The notes under the pieces are model-generated. The model searched no databases. It worked only from the letters and a program-made list of their open reading frames with translations, and was not told the DNA's origin. A program made the position numbers and the translations under genes. A DNA stretch of 64,000 bases from Ridgeia piscesae (lineage: Eukaryota; Annelida; Polychaeta; Sabellida; Siboglinidae): positions 423,501 to 487,500 of the forward strand of contig JAODUO010000420.1 in assembly GCA_025642075.2 (NCBI GenBank). Direction: 5' to 3'. Below are positions 43,949-54,529 of the stretch, piece by piece; within the stretch, counting starts at the first letter, position 1; each line of letters opens with the position of its first letter.

Positions 43949-45700
43949 GTGAGTGTTGTATGACAGTGTTAGGTGAAGTTTCAGCCAGCCTTAGAGAGAG
44001 GTGAGTGTTGTATGACAGTGTTAGGTGAAGTTTCAGCCAGCCTTAGAGAGAGATGAGTGTTGTATGACAGTGTTAGGTGAAGTTTCAGCCAGCCTTAGAG
44101 AGAGGTGAGTGTTGTATGGCTGTGTAAGGTGTAATTTCAGCCAGCCTCAGAGAGAGGTGAGTGTTGTATGGCTGTGTAAGGTGTAATTTCAGCCAGCCTC
44201 AGTGAGATGTGTGTGTTGTGTGGCAGTGTTAGGTGTAGTTTCAGCCAGCCTCAGTGAGATGTGAGTGTTGTGTGGCAGTATTAGGTGTAGTTTCAGCCAG
44301 CCTCAGTGAGATGTGAGTGTTGTGTGGCAGTGTTAGGTGTAGTTTCAGCCAGCCTCAGTGAGATGTGAGTGTTGTATGACAGTGTTAGGTGAAGTTTCAG
44401 CCAGCCTTAGAGAGAGGTGAGTGATGTATGACAGTGTTAGGTGAAGTTTCAGCCAGCCTTAGAAAGAGGTGAGTGTTGTATGACAGTGTTAGGTGAAGTT
44501 TCAGCCAGCCTTAGAGAGAGGTGAGTGTTGTATGACAGTGTTAGGTGAAGTTTCAGCCAGCCTTAGAGAGAGGTGAGTGTTGTATGACAGTGTTAGGTGA
44601 AGTTTCAGCCAGCCTTAGAGAGAGGTGAGTGTTGTATGACAGTGTTAGGTGTAGTTTCAGTCAGCCTCAGTGAGATGTGAGTGTTGTATGGCGGTGTTAG
44701 GTGTAGTTTCAGCCAGCCTCAGCGAGATGTGAGTGTTGTATGGCAGTGTTAGGTGTAGTTTCAGCCAGCCTCAGTGAGATGTGAGTGTTGTATGACAGTA
44801 TTAGGTGAAGTTTCAGCCAGCCTTAGAGAGAGGTGAGTGTTGTATGGCTGTGTAAGGTGTAATTTCAGCCAGCATCAGTGAGATGTGAGTGTTGTATGAC
44901 AGTGTTAGGTGAAGTTTCAGCCAGCCTCAGAGAGAGATGAGTGTTGTATGACAGTATTAGGTGAAGTTTCAGCCAGCCTTAGAGAGAGGTGAGTGTTGTA
45001 TGGCTGTGTAAGGTGAAGTTTCAGCCAGCCTCAGTGAGATGTGAGTGTTGTATGGCAGTGTTAGGTGTAGTTTCAATCAGCTTCAGTGAGATGTGAGTGT
45101 TGTATGGCAGTGTTAGGTGTAGTTTCAGCCAGCCTCAGTGAGATGTGAGTGTTGTATGGCAGTGTTAGGTGTAGTTTCAGCCAGCCTCAGTGAGATGTGA
45201 GTGTTGTATGGCAGTGTTAGGTGTAGTTTCAGCCAGCCTCAGTGAGATGTGAGTGTTGTATGGCAGTGTTAGGTGTAGTTTCAGCCAGCCTCAGTGAGAT
45301 GTGAGTGTTGTATGGCAGTGTTAGGTGTAGTTTCAGCCAGCCTCAGTGAGATGTGAGTGTTGTATGGCAGTGTTAGGTGTAGTTTCAGCCAGCCTCAGTG
45401 AAATGTGAGTGTTGTATGGCAGTGTTAGGTGTAGTTTCAGTCAGCCTCAGTGAGATGTGAGTGTTGTATGGCAGTGTTAGGTGTAGTTTCAGCCAGCCTC
45501 AGTGAGATGTGAGTGTTGTGTGGCAGTGTTAGGTGTAGTTTCAGCCAGCCTCAGTGAGATGTGAGTGTTGTATGGCAGTGTTAGGTGTAGTTTCAGCCAG
45601 CCTCAGTGAGATGTGAGTGTTGTATGGCAGTGTTAGGTGTAGTTTCAGCCAGTCTCAGTGAGATGGCGTGTTGTGTGGTAGTGTTAGGTGTAGTTTCAGC
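43926..45700 (+). repeat. 52-bp minisatellite carrying exon tail plus splice donor, ~34 copies
   Basis: The unit contains GTGAGTGTTGTATGGCAGTG, then TTAGGTGTAGTTTCAGCCAG, then CCTCAGTGAGAT. The coding end of the exon (TTTCAGCCGGCCTCAGAGAA then AG|GTGAGTG) aligns with the unit TTTCAGCCAGCCTTAGAGAG then AG|GTGAGTG. The first unit therefore straddles the exon-intron junction. Two subfamilies (AGAGAG|GTGAGT and GTGAGAT|GTGAGT) occur in blocks. Almost every unit keeps GTGAGT, so more than 30 donor-like sites follow the real donor. Confidence 0.95.
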
Positions 45701-45785
45701 CAGCCCCAGAGGCTCAGAGAGATGTACCTTGCTGGAGTCACTGAGCCATGTGTTTGTGTGATGGTCTCCTTCACACTGCTTCCAG

Positions 45786-45803
45786 AACATGTCCCTCAGG
45801 CGA
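45786..45803 (+). CDS. Possible 18-nt TACC microexon
   Basis: A strong acceptor (GTCTCCTTCACACTGCTTCCAG) is followed by 18 nt and then GTGAGTG. Phase 1 in and phase 1 out are compatible with the exon before it (43,948) and the exons after it. It would insert EHVPQA. The flanking signals are good, but so short an exon in a repeat-rich intron needs transcript evidence. Confidence 0.3.
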
Positions 45804-46009
45804 GTGAGTGTGCAGTTATTGTCACGTGTCGTGTCTGGCTAGTAGGAAAAGAGAATCTTGGGTAGCAAATAAATACATAGCCAGTGTCTTAAAACCCTAA
45901 ATCAAATCCTGTAGTGTACACTACATCACGAATCAGAATATTTATTCTAAGATGTGAAGACAAGTTTACAATGTTCCTGCTGACTGTTACATTTGAGACA
46001 GTGCGGTAT
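45804..46009. other. TACC intron
   Basis: Unique sequence. Nothing seen. Confidence 0.5.
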
Positions 46010-46850
46010 TCTGTCGTCATTTTGTTTTCTGATGGCTGTTGCCTGGATCACGAGAACAGCTAGAAGGAATGCAGAACAGCATTCAGTGGACACTTTGGGG
46101 TAAACTAGACGGTCTGTACTTGGCAGATGATGTGGCTCTGCTTTCAACAACCAGGAAATAAATGCAAGAAAAACATTTGTAGAAACAACTGCAGCTGTCT
46201 AGTTACTAAATGTGAACAAAGTTAAAATAAAAACCAACATCTTAAAGAACAACAGTTCAATTATATTACAAGAAGTCATAGAGGAAGTGAAGGAAGCATT
46301 AGTAGATTCAACTGGAGGAGCAGACTGTGATATTTGAGCTAGGATCGGGAAAGCAAGGGCAGCTTACATTGGACTCAGCAACATAGAAATCCAGACATTA
46401 TTCACTATCAATGAAGCTACATATTTTATCTCAAATGTTAAGGCAGTGCTAATGTATGCTTCAGAGACATTGGCATGTTACAAAATCCATGCTACAGAAA
46501 ATTTAGTTTGGTAAAAAAAAGTGCCTAAGGAAAATTCAAAACAGAAACAATAACGGGTACAGCTGTAGTAACATTGAACTATTGATTGGAACCAACCAAG
46601 AACTAATCAGATGTCAAATTAGAAAGAGAAAGCAGAGCTGCCTAGGCCACACACTCAGCAAACTGACGCGTCTCAAGGGAGGTGCTTAAACGTTTTTAAA
46701 TGAGAAGTGGACGGTCCAGGCACACAGACGTGGAGGGAGATGGCACAAACAGGATGCAGATGGAACGATCTGGCACTGACTGACCAAACCCATGGCCAAT
46801 AGAGAAGAGTCATAGATCGCCTATTGTCCACCATGGAGTGAAACAATTTC
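46010..46850 (+). mobile_element. Decayed non-LTR retrotransposon (3' part of reverse transcriptase)
   Basis: With frameshifts and stops, the plus strand encodes pieces typical of the end of a LINE ORF2. These are LDGLYLADDVALLSTTRK (catalytic box, usually F/YADD, here LADD) near 46,103-46,160, ARIGKARAAYIGLSNI near 46,340, ELLIGTNQELIRCQIRKRKQ near 46,575, and GTQTWREMAQTGCRWNDLAL near 46,720 followed by DRLLSTME. These match the order catalytic box, thumb, and C-terminal TWRRE...W..L..CST of an endonuclease-bearing LINE clade. I would guess RTE-like but cannot fix the clade. Inactive. Confidence 0.8.
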
Positions 46851-46974
46851 AGTCAAGTTACATTAGTCATTATCCTAAGACACATGGAAATGATCAACAT
46901 GAGCTGGGTGGGATTTCCGATTCTAAATGTTGAGAAATTGCATCTCCAAGCAACTAAAGTCAAATTTTGTTTCC
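46851..46974. other. TACC intron
   Basis: Unique stretch. Nothing seen. Confidence 0.4.
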
Positions 46975-48480
46975 CAGGTGAGGGTCCCAGACCTCCATCT
47001 GCACAATATTACCTAAGTACTGTGTTTTGTGTTTTGGTTGGTGGGTCAAATGTTGCAGTTCGTCTTGGAAGTTCATCTTGAAATGCTTTGAACACCAATA
47101 ACAGTAGTTCTGATTTACCTGCATGGTGGCGCCATTGTGCATCACCTATTATATGGTTGGTGGCGCCATTGTGCACCACTTATTCCATGTTCGGTGGCGT
47201 ATTGTGGCATCAGTAAGGATTACATGAAAGGTGGCATGTTGTGATGTCAGTGTAAGGATTACATGAAAAGTTGCATGTTGTGATGTCAGCGTAAGGATTA
47301 CATGAAAGGTGGCATGTTGTGATGTCAGTGTAAGGATTACATGAAAGGTGGCATGTTGTGATGTCAATGTAAGGATTACATGAAAGGTGGCATGTTGTGA
47401 TGTCAGTGTAAGGATTACATGAAAGGTGACATGTTGTGATGTCAGTGTAAGGATTACATGAAAGGTGGCATGTTGTGATGTCAGTGTAAGGATTACATGA
47501 AAGGTGGCATGTTGTGATGTCAGTGTAAGGAACTAAAGGGGGCAAATTTTGATGTCCCCGGTAAGGGTCCCAGAAAGCCTCCTTGCACAAGGATTACCTA
47601 AGTGACTGTTTTTTTGTGTGTAAGGTTACATGGGTCAAAAGTTGCAGATTGTCATGGAAGGTTACTTGAAATGGGTTTGCCAATAACAGTGTTCTGATTT
47701 TCCTGAAAGGTGGCGTTGTGATTTAGCCTAAAATTTCATGAAAGGTGGCGTTGTGAGTCACTTAAAATTTCCCTGAAAGGTGGCTATTGTGGTCAGTGTA
47801 AGGATTACATGAAAGGTGGCATGTTGTGATGTCAGTGTAAGGATTACATGAAAAGTTGCATGTTGTGATGTCAGTGTAAGGATTACATGAAAGGTGGCAT
47901 GTTGTGATGTCAGTGTAAGGATTACATGAAAGGTGGCATGTTGTGATGTCAGTGTAAGGATTACATGAAAGGTGGCATGTTGTGATGTCAGTGTAAGGAT
48001 TACATGAAAGGTGGCATGTTGTGATGTCAGTGTAAGGATTACATGAAAGGTGGCATGTTGTGATGTCAGTGTAAGGATTACATGAAAGGTGGCATGTTGT
48101 GATGTCAGTGTAAGGATTACATGAAAGGTGGCATGTTGTGATGTCAGTGTAAGGATTACACTGACAGTAAAGGAACAAACTTAAGTTGTATTTCACACCA
48201 TTCACTGATTCAGTGGCCTGTGGGTGCCATTCACTGATTCAGGCTGTAAGGGATTACTGATCAGGGGGCATGTTTTGATGCCATTCACTGATTCATGGGT
48301 TTTGGCCCTTTACTGATTCAGGTTTTAAGGGCCTTACATGATCAGTGGCATGTGGGTGATTCAGTTAAGGTAACATGAAAGGTGCCATTCACTGATTCAG
48401 TTTTAAGGGATTCACTGACAGTAAAAAAACCTTAAGTTGTATTTCACACCATTCACTGATTCAGTGGCCTGTGGGTGCCC
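46975..48480. repeat. 39-bp minisatellite in two blocks with duplicated flank
   Basis: The unit is GTAAGGATTACATGAAAGGT, then GGCATGTTGTGATGTCAGT. Two arrays (47,205-47,530 and 47,790-48,160) are each preceded by related unique sequence: GGTCCCAGACCTCC-type near 46,983 and GGTCCCAGAAAGCC-type near 47,566. So the whole flank-plus-array was duplicated. The second flank and the stretch 48,165-48,480 (repeated CATTCACTGATTCAG words) are unusually ragged. Units carry GTAAGG in the TACC sense. Confidence 0.85.
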
Positions 48481-48634
48481 ACTAAGTGCACTGATATTGA
48501 ACTAATTTGTCTAAAACAGGAAGACTGAAATTAGACAAGTTATACATATTTCTCAGTTTCAAATTTCCAATAAAGTTCCCAATCCAATTGCTTTTTTTAA
48601 AAAAACCAAATTGCAAAAATTTTTTTTAGTTTTG
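48481..48634. other. TACC intron
   Basis: AT-rich, with long A and T homopolymers near 48,590-48,630. Confidence 0.5.
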
Positions 48635-48765
48635 CATGTTGATTGTGACCCATGCAGTATTTAGTTGCATGTTGATTGTGACCCATGCAGTATTTAGTTG
48701 CATGTTGATTGTGACCCGTGCAGTATTTAGTTGCATGTTGATTGTGACCCATGCAGTATAATCAT
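48635..48765. repeat. 33-bp repeat, 4 copies
   Basis: The unit is TTGCATGTTGATTGTGACCC then ATGCAGTATTTAG. Confidence 0.9.
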
Positions 48766-49038
48766 AGCTGCATGTTGCTTGTGATCAATGCAGTATTTAG
48801 TTGCTGTCTCCATGGTGATTTGTCAGTGAGATTGTGGCATGTCTATCTGGCTAGACTGAGTGGATAATCAGCCTGCCTATTTGTATTTATAAATAACCTC
48901 AAGCAGTCACTGTGACCAATTAAACCCACACGCTATGGCCGACTGATAAATCTCATTGAATTTTGCTGAAGATTCGAAGGTCAGGTGAATGCTTGGTTCA
49001 ACAGGATATTACAAGCTTCCACCTCAATGCTTATGTGC
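48766..49038. other. TACC intron
   Basis: Unique sequence. Nothing seen. Confidence 0.5.
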
Positions 49039-49072
49039 ACAGACACACACAGACACACACAAACACACACAA

Positions 49073-49155
<83 letters not shown>
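49039..49155. repeat. (CA)n microsatellite
   Basis: CACACA with several ACAAAC interruptions in the first half and about 35 uninterrupted units after 49,090. Confidence 0.97.
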
Positions 49156-49160
<5 letters not shown>

Positions 49161-50268
49161 GTAGGCGTTGATTGGAAGGCTGCAGGTAGATTGACAGTTG
49201 GAACACACTACAGGTAAGTGTTGTTTGTGTGCATATTTCAAGTTCTACACACACGTGTACTCATTGTGATGCACAGCCTATGTGTGATGTGTGGTGCAGT
49301 CGTGTGCTGCACTGACAGCACAGTGCTGGTTGATGTAGAGCCACAGAGCAGGAATCTGATGGTTTTATAGGTCATGTAAACCAGGTTGTAGGCACTTGGG
49401 GGCAGGAAATCCATTTTCTCCCATGTTGAAAGACAGGACTGTTTTTTTCCTAATAATTGGGCTGTCCCCAAATCATGTTGATAACTATATTTTCCGAAGG
49501 ATAATTACAAGCAGAACAGTGTGACCGTTTGCCGGTAGGAATGATGACAGAAATCATGCATTTTAATCGATTATTATGGTGGTTGCCATGGCATCAGCTG
49601 CTAGTATTGTCAAATGTCAGCATTGTCAATACTAATGTTGTTGTGTTATGTTGTGTTATGTGAATATCTACCACAAGAATGTCCTCTTTGAGGGACTATT
49701 AAAGGTTATTGTATTGTAGTAGTTGTGTTTGGCGATCTTGACAAGTAATGAAGAATGCATTTCAGACCAGAAACCGATAGCGCAAGATATTTATGACCTG
49801 ATTTTACTAGTATTCATCAGTCAGAAACTGCAACTGTCATCCATCACTAGAATTTTTTTCTTGTGTCCTGTCCCAAATCAGCTCCAGTAGTGCGGAGTCT
49901 CGCCATGTATCGTGACACACTTACAGGCCCTATTAATTGTAAATAGGTCAGTCTGGCAGAACGTTCAGGAAGTAAGCCAGTAACAACAGCAAAGGTACTG
50001 CCACACTGGGCTCAGCACTCAGCCACTGCTGCATTCAATGCCCATGGCCTACTGCAGCAGAGCATCTATTAAAAACCAGTTCTATTGCTGCTTAATTCAC
50101 CCTGAATGTGCTGTTTCATAAAAAAACATGTTTTTTATTATATTACATCATTTAAGAAAATTACACTGAGTAATGAGTATTATTTTAATATATGTCAGTT
50201 ACTTCATAGCAGCCATCATAACAGCAATGTGCTCTGTCATGTGTGGATGGAAGAGACTCAGGGTTTGC
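49156..50268. other. TACC intron, no recognised feature
   Basis: Unique AT-rich sequence, including GTTGTGTTATGTTGTGTTAT near 49,640. No exon-like frame. Confidence 0.5.
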
Positions 50269-51500
50269 CTTCTGATGGGTGATCTGTGGGTGGACAGAAG
50301 GGTGACCTGTGGGTGGGCAGAAGGGTTATCTGTGGGTGGACAGAAGGGTTATCTGTGGGTGGACAGAAGGGTGATCCGTGTGTGTGGACAGGAGGATAAT
50401 CTGTGGGTGGACAGAAGGGTTATCTGTGGGTGGACAGAAGGGTTATATGTGGGCGGACAGAAGGGTCATCTGTGGGTGGACAGAAGGCTCATCTGTGGGT
50501 TGACAGAAGGATAATCTGTGGGTGGACAGAAGGATGATCTGAATGACAGAATGGTGATCTGTGGGTGGACAGAAGGGTGATCTGTGGGTGGACAGAAGGA
50601 TGATCTGTGAGTGACAGAAGGGTGGACTGTGGGTGGACATAAGGGTGATCTGTGAGTGACAGAAGGGTGATCTGTGAGTGGACAGAAGGGTGATCTGTGA
50701 GTGACAGAAGGGTGATATGTGGGTAGACAGAAGGATGATCTGTGGGTGGATAGAAGGGTGATCTGTGGGTGGATAGAAGGGTGATCTGTGGGTGGACAGA
50801 AGGATCATCTGTGAGTGACAGAAGGGTGATCTGTGGGTGGACAGAAGGGTGATCTGTGGGTGACAGAAGGGTGATCTGTGGGTGGACAGAAGGGTGATCT
50901 GTGAGTGACAGAAGGGTGATCTGTGTGTGGACAGAAGGGTGATCCGTGAGTGACAGAAGGGTGATCTGTGGGTGGACAGAAGGGTGATCTGTGGGTGGAC
51001 AGAAGGATGATCTGTGAGTGACAGAAGGGTGATCTGTGGATGGACAGAAGGGTGATCTGTGTGTGACAGAAGGGTGATCTGTGTGTGGACAGAAGGGTGA
51101 TGTGTGGGTGGACAGAAGGGTGATCTGTGGGTGGACAGAAGGGTGATCTGTGAGTGACAGAAGGGTGATCTGTGAGTGACAGAAGGGTGATCTGTGGGTG
51201 GACAGAAGGGTGATCTGTGTGTGGACAGAAGGGTGATCTGTGAGTGACAGAAGGGTGATCTGTGGGTGGACAGAAGGGTGATCTATGTGTGGACAGAAGG
51301 ATGATCTGTGAGTGACAGAAGGGTGATCTGTGGGTGGACAGAAGGATGATCTGTGAGTGACAGAAGGGTGATCTGTGGGTGACAGAAGGGTCATCTGTGT
51401 GTGGACAGAAGGGTATCTGTGGGTGACAGAATGGTGATCTGTGGGTGACAGAAGGGTCATCTGTGGGTGACAGAATGGTCATCTGTGGGTGGACACTGGA
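50269..51500. repeat. 22/23-bp minisatellite, ~54 copies
   Basis: Two alternating units: GATCTGTGGGTGGACAGAAG plus GGT (23 bp) and GATCTGTGAGTGACAGAAGG plus GT (22 bp). Their order is irregular. The minus-strand ITLLSTHRSPF-type frames are by-products. The 22-bp unit carries TGTGAGTGAC, a GTGAGT word in the TACC sense. Confidence 0.95.
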
Positions 51501-52228
51501 CAGAAGGGTGTCCTGTGGGTTGTGTTGAGATGCAAGTTGACATTGCCAGGTCAACCCACCGTGATGTGGATAATTAGATGTGGCCCCAGGGCCACAGCCA
51601 CCATGTCTGCAGACATGCATTATTCACATGGTCTGACGCACTATGCCACTGCATCAGTCTCAGACTGGTGTTGTGCTGTGCTAGGCTAGGCACTATGTGC
51701 GCCTCCAGGGAACCAGTGCAGTGAACAGCGCTCTGTGTGTACTCGTGATATCCATAGCAATAGGATCAGTGTTGTTATTTTAATTTATTATTATTATATA
51801 GTAAGTGAAATAATTGCAGAAAGGAAAAGCAAAATGTTTGTTCGACTGTGGGCACATGGGTTTGATTGTTTTGTAAAAAGTAAAATTAGGCTGAGCGAGC
51901 CTAAAATTTACAAACCATGTTTATTTAATCAATATATAAAATTAAGGTAAATACTAATTATTGTTCATTCTATCAGTATCAGTACTCTACATAGAAATGT
52001 ATGTAACTGCCTAAGACCTAAGTTACATAATTATGTCTGTTATGCTGGCACCACAAATGTAAACAGTTCTGAAGAATCATGTGGCCTGACCCTACCCCCA
52101 ACTCCTTACCCTGCGAAACATAGCTATGAAACATAGTGTGCTCTGTTCCTCTTCAGTTAGTTATGTTGACATTTCTGTGTTGTGTGATTTGAAAGCCTGG
52201 TTAAAGAAAATATATTATAGTTGATGCC
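51501..52228. other. TACC intron, no recognised feature
   Basis: Unique sequence. Short frames only. Confidence 0.5.
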
Positions 52229-52866
52229 ACGTGGAGACATGGACTACAGTGCACATGTGGAATGTGGAATACAGTGCACATATGGACTATGGTGCACGTG
52301 GACTACAGTGCACATGTGGAATGTGGAATACAGTGCACATATGGACTATGGTGCACGTGGACTACAGTGCACATGTGGAATGTGGAATACAGTGCACATA
52401 TGGACTATGGTGCACTTGGACTACAGTGCACATGTGGAATGTGGAATACAGTGCACATATGGACTATGGTGCACATGGACTACAGTGCACATATGGAATG
52501 TGGAATACAGTGCACATATGGAGTATGGTGCACGTGGACTACAGTGCACACGTGGAATGTGGAATACATTGCATATGTGGACTACGGTGCACATGTGGAT
52601 GACAGTGCACACGTGGATGACAGCGCACACGTGGAATACATTGCATATGTGGACTACGGTGCACACGTGGATGACAGTGCATACGTGGGCTACAGTGCAC
52701 ACGTGGGCTACAGTGCACACTTGGACTACAGTGCACACGTGGAATACATTGCACATGTGGACTACGGTGCACACGTGGATGGCAGTGCATATGTGGGCTA
52801 CAGTGCACACGTGGACTACAGTGCACACGTGGATGACAGTGCACACGTGGACTACAGTACACATGT
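52229..52866. repeat. 59-bp then 18-bp GTGCAC/E-box minisatellite
   Basis: The first half is six copies of a 59-bp unit (ACAGTGCACATGTGGAATGT, then GGAATACAGTGCACATATGG, then ACTATGGTGCACGTGGACT). The second half is an 18-bp unit with GTGGACTACAGTGCACAC. Every unit has the palindrome GTGCAC, and most carry CACGTG or ACACGTGG E-box words. Confidence 0.93.
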
Positions 52867-53994
52867 CGCTAGATCTGTTATTCTCATTTTGCAGTCCGTG
52901 AGTGCCAACAGATAATGTTGATCCACGTGGAGAGTGTGTGCATGTGTGCATGTGTGAGCAGGCATTATGAGAAGCAGGTTGAGACAGGGTCTAGCGTGGA
53001 TGTTGGAATCGACCAACCCGCCCAGTGGAGGAAGCGTCAAGGGGAGTCTGTCATTGGCTGGTTCATTAACTCAGAGCATTCAGCCGGCTGCAATGTTTGT
53101 ATTGCTTTAGTCTTTCTTGCAGTCAGTATGCCCAATGGTGGAATGTCTTGTCGTGTACTATTGACAGCCCACAAACAGCAACTGTGGCGTCTATTGATTG
53201 TTGGTGGCTACTGTTAATGGCTGATTGTCGTGTGTGAAGTGTCGTTATCATCGGCTGGTGGGAGCCATTGTTATATGGGCTGTCTCCGATCAATAGTGCT
53301 GGCAGATATGAATTTATTACACTTCGTCTGTGAGGGTTACTTCATAGATAAACAGCAGTAAATCATCATAGAAACTGTACCACTACCAGTGTGTCTCGTG
53401 GTGTCTCAGACAGTGCAAGGTTTGATGACTCTGTTCACTGTGCTGGCGACTTGTGAGGTGTGAGGAGCACAACCTAGTTTGTTTCTAGGTGATGCCCCCT
53501 AGAAACCACGGAGAGTCATCAAAGGTCAAGGTGTCTGCTCAATATCTTCAAAGGATGCTCCGAGGAAGAACTATGACACCAGTGTGATGCATGTTCACTT
53601 TCCATGAAAGCATCATTGTTCACATGATCATTATTCACATGTCATGTTTTACAGTTTGAAGCATAATGTGGATTATTTGTTCTTGTGGATGACAGAACTC
53701 CGATTAGACTGTATTCACACATGTTCTTCGAGTTTGTGAACTGAGCATGAATTGCATAAGCCAGAAGAAATTCACGTTCCAAATCGCCACAGGTTGCCAG
53801 ACATTCTTGCTCCGGGTCACAAGCCTAAATTTGTGCAGCACATTCGGTGCCTGGTGTAAATATTTTATTGATGTTTTCATCTCATCAGAAGCTGCTGCTC
53901 TTTGTAGTATGGAAACGACAGCTGTCAGTGAATTACACAAGAGCCAGGGGCCCTGCAGTATGGCAGCATTCTCATTTATCTGAGGTCAGTTGTC
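52867..53994. other. TACC intron, no recognised feature
   Basis: Unique sequence. The 78-codon frame at 53,747-53,983 lacks splice support. Confidence 0.5.
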
Positions 53995-54310
53995 ACACGT
54001 GAGAATACGTGCCTGTAAACGCATGACACACGTGTGAGACCGTAAGAGACGTGTGACCATACGAGACATGTGTGACTGTAAGAGACTTGCGTTAGACTAA
54101 TAGACACGTGTGACTGTAAGAGACACAAGACAATACACGTGTATAAGACTGTACAAGACATGCATGAGTCTGTAAGAGACATATATGAGACTAAGAGACA
54201 CGTGCATGAGACTCGCACGAGACTGTAAGACACGTGTGTAACTGTAAGAGACACTGGTGTGACTGAGTCACATGTGAGACTAGTATAATAGAGTTATATG
54301 AGACTGTAAG
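53995..54310. repeat. Degenerate 18-21-bp repeat
   Basis: About 15 loosely similar copies around ACACGTGTGACTGTAAGAGA. Many contain ACACGTGT. The array is older or more diverged than the others. Confidence 0.8.
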
Positions 54311-54379
54311 TGACGTGTATGACAGCATAATGTACACAGTGAACTACAGAGCTGTGTCTTGAGACAAGGTAGTTGGGAG

Positions 54380-54529
54380 AGATTATGCCATCTGCTTCAT
54401 GTCCTCTCTTGGCTGCTGGAAGTAATGTTTCCACAAGATACAACTTCTCCAATCTGAGCAAGTTTAAGTTGCGCCGGTTGTCCACCAGTGGCAGCACAGC
54501 ATGTGAGCCGAGTCGCGGACCAATGAAAG
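54380..54529 (+). CDS. TACC-family gene, probable exon (start uncertain)
   Basis: The frame reads IMPSASCPLLAAGSNVSTRY, NFSNLSKFKLRRLSTSGSTA and CEPSRGPMK, ending AAAG|GTAACA in phase 1. That joins the 62,124 exon to make G (MK-G-NWRVTD). An acceptor at TTGGGAG (54,379) enters in phase 1 and fits the exons at 43,948 or 45,803, but its pyrimidine tract is poor. A better tract ends at GCTGCTGGAAG (54,422), but that entry is phase 2 and would need an unseen exon. The RRLSTSGS stretch is a basophilic kinase-type site. No domain recognised. Confidence 0.5.

Noticed and set aside
47149..48205. Minus-strand YTDITTCHLSCNP repeat frames
   Set aside because: They are a by-product of the 39-bp period.
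50443..51620. Minus-strand Ser/Pro/His/Leu-rich frames
   Set aside because: They are a by-product of the 22/23-bp array.
53747..53983. 78-codon plus frame
   Set aside because: No acceptor or donor in a usable phase, and composition like the surrounding intron.
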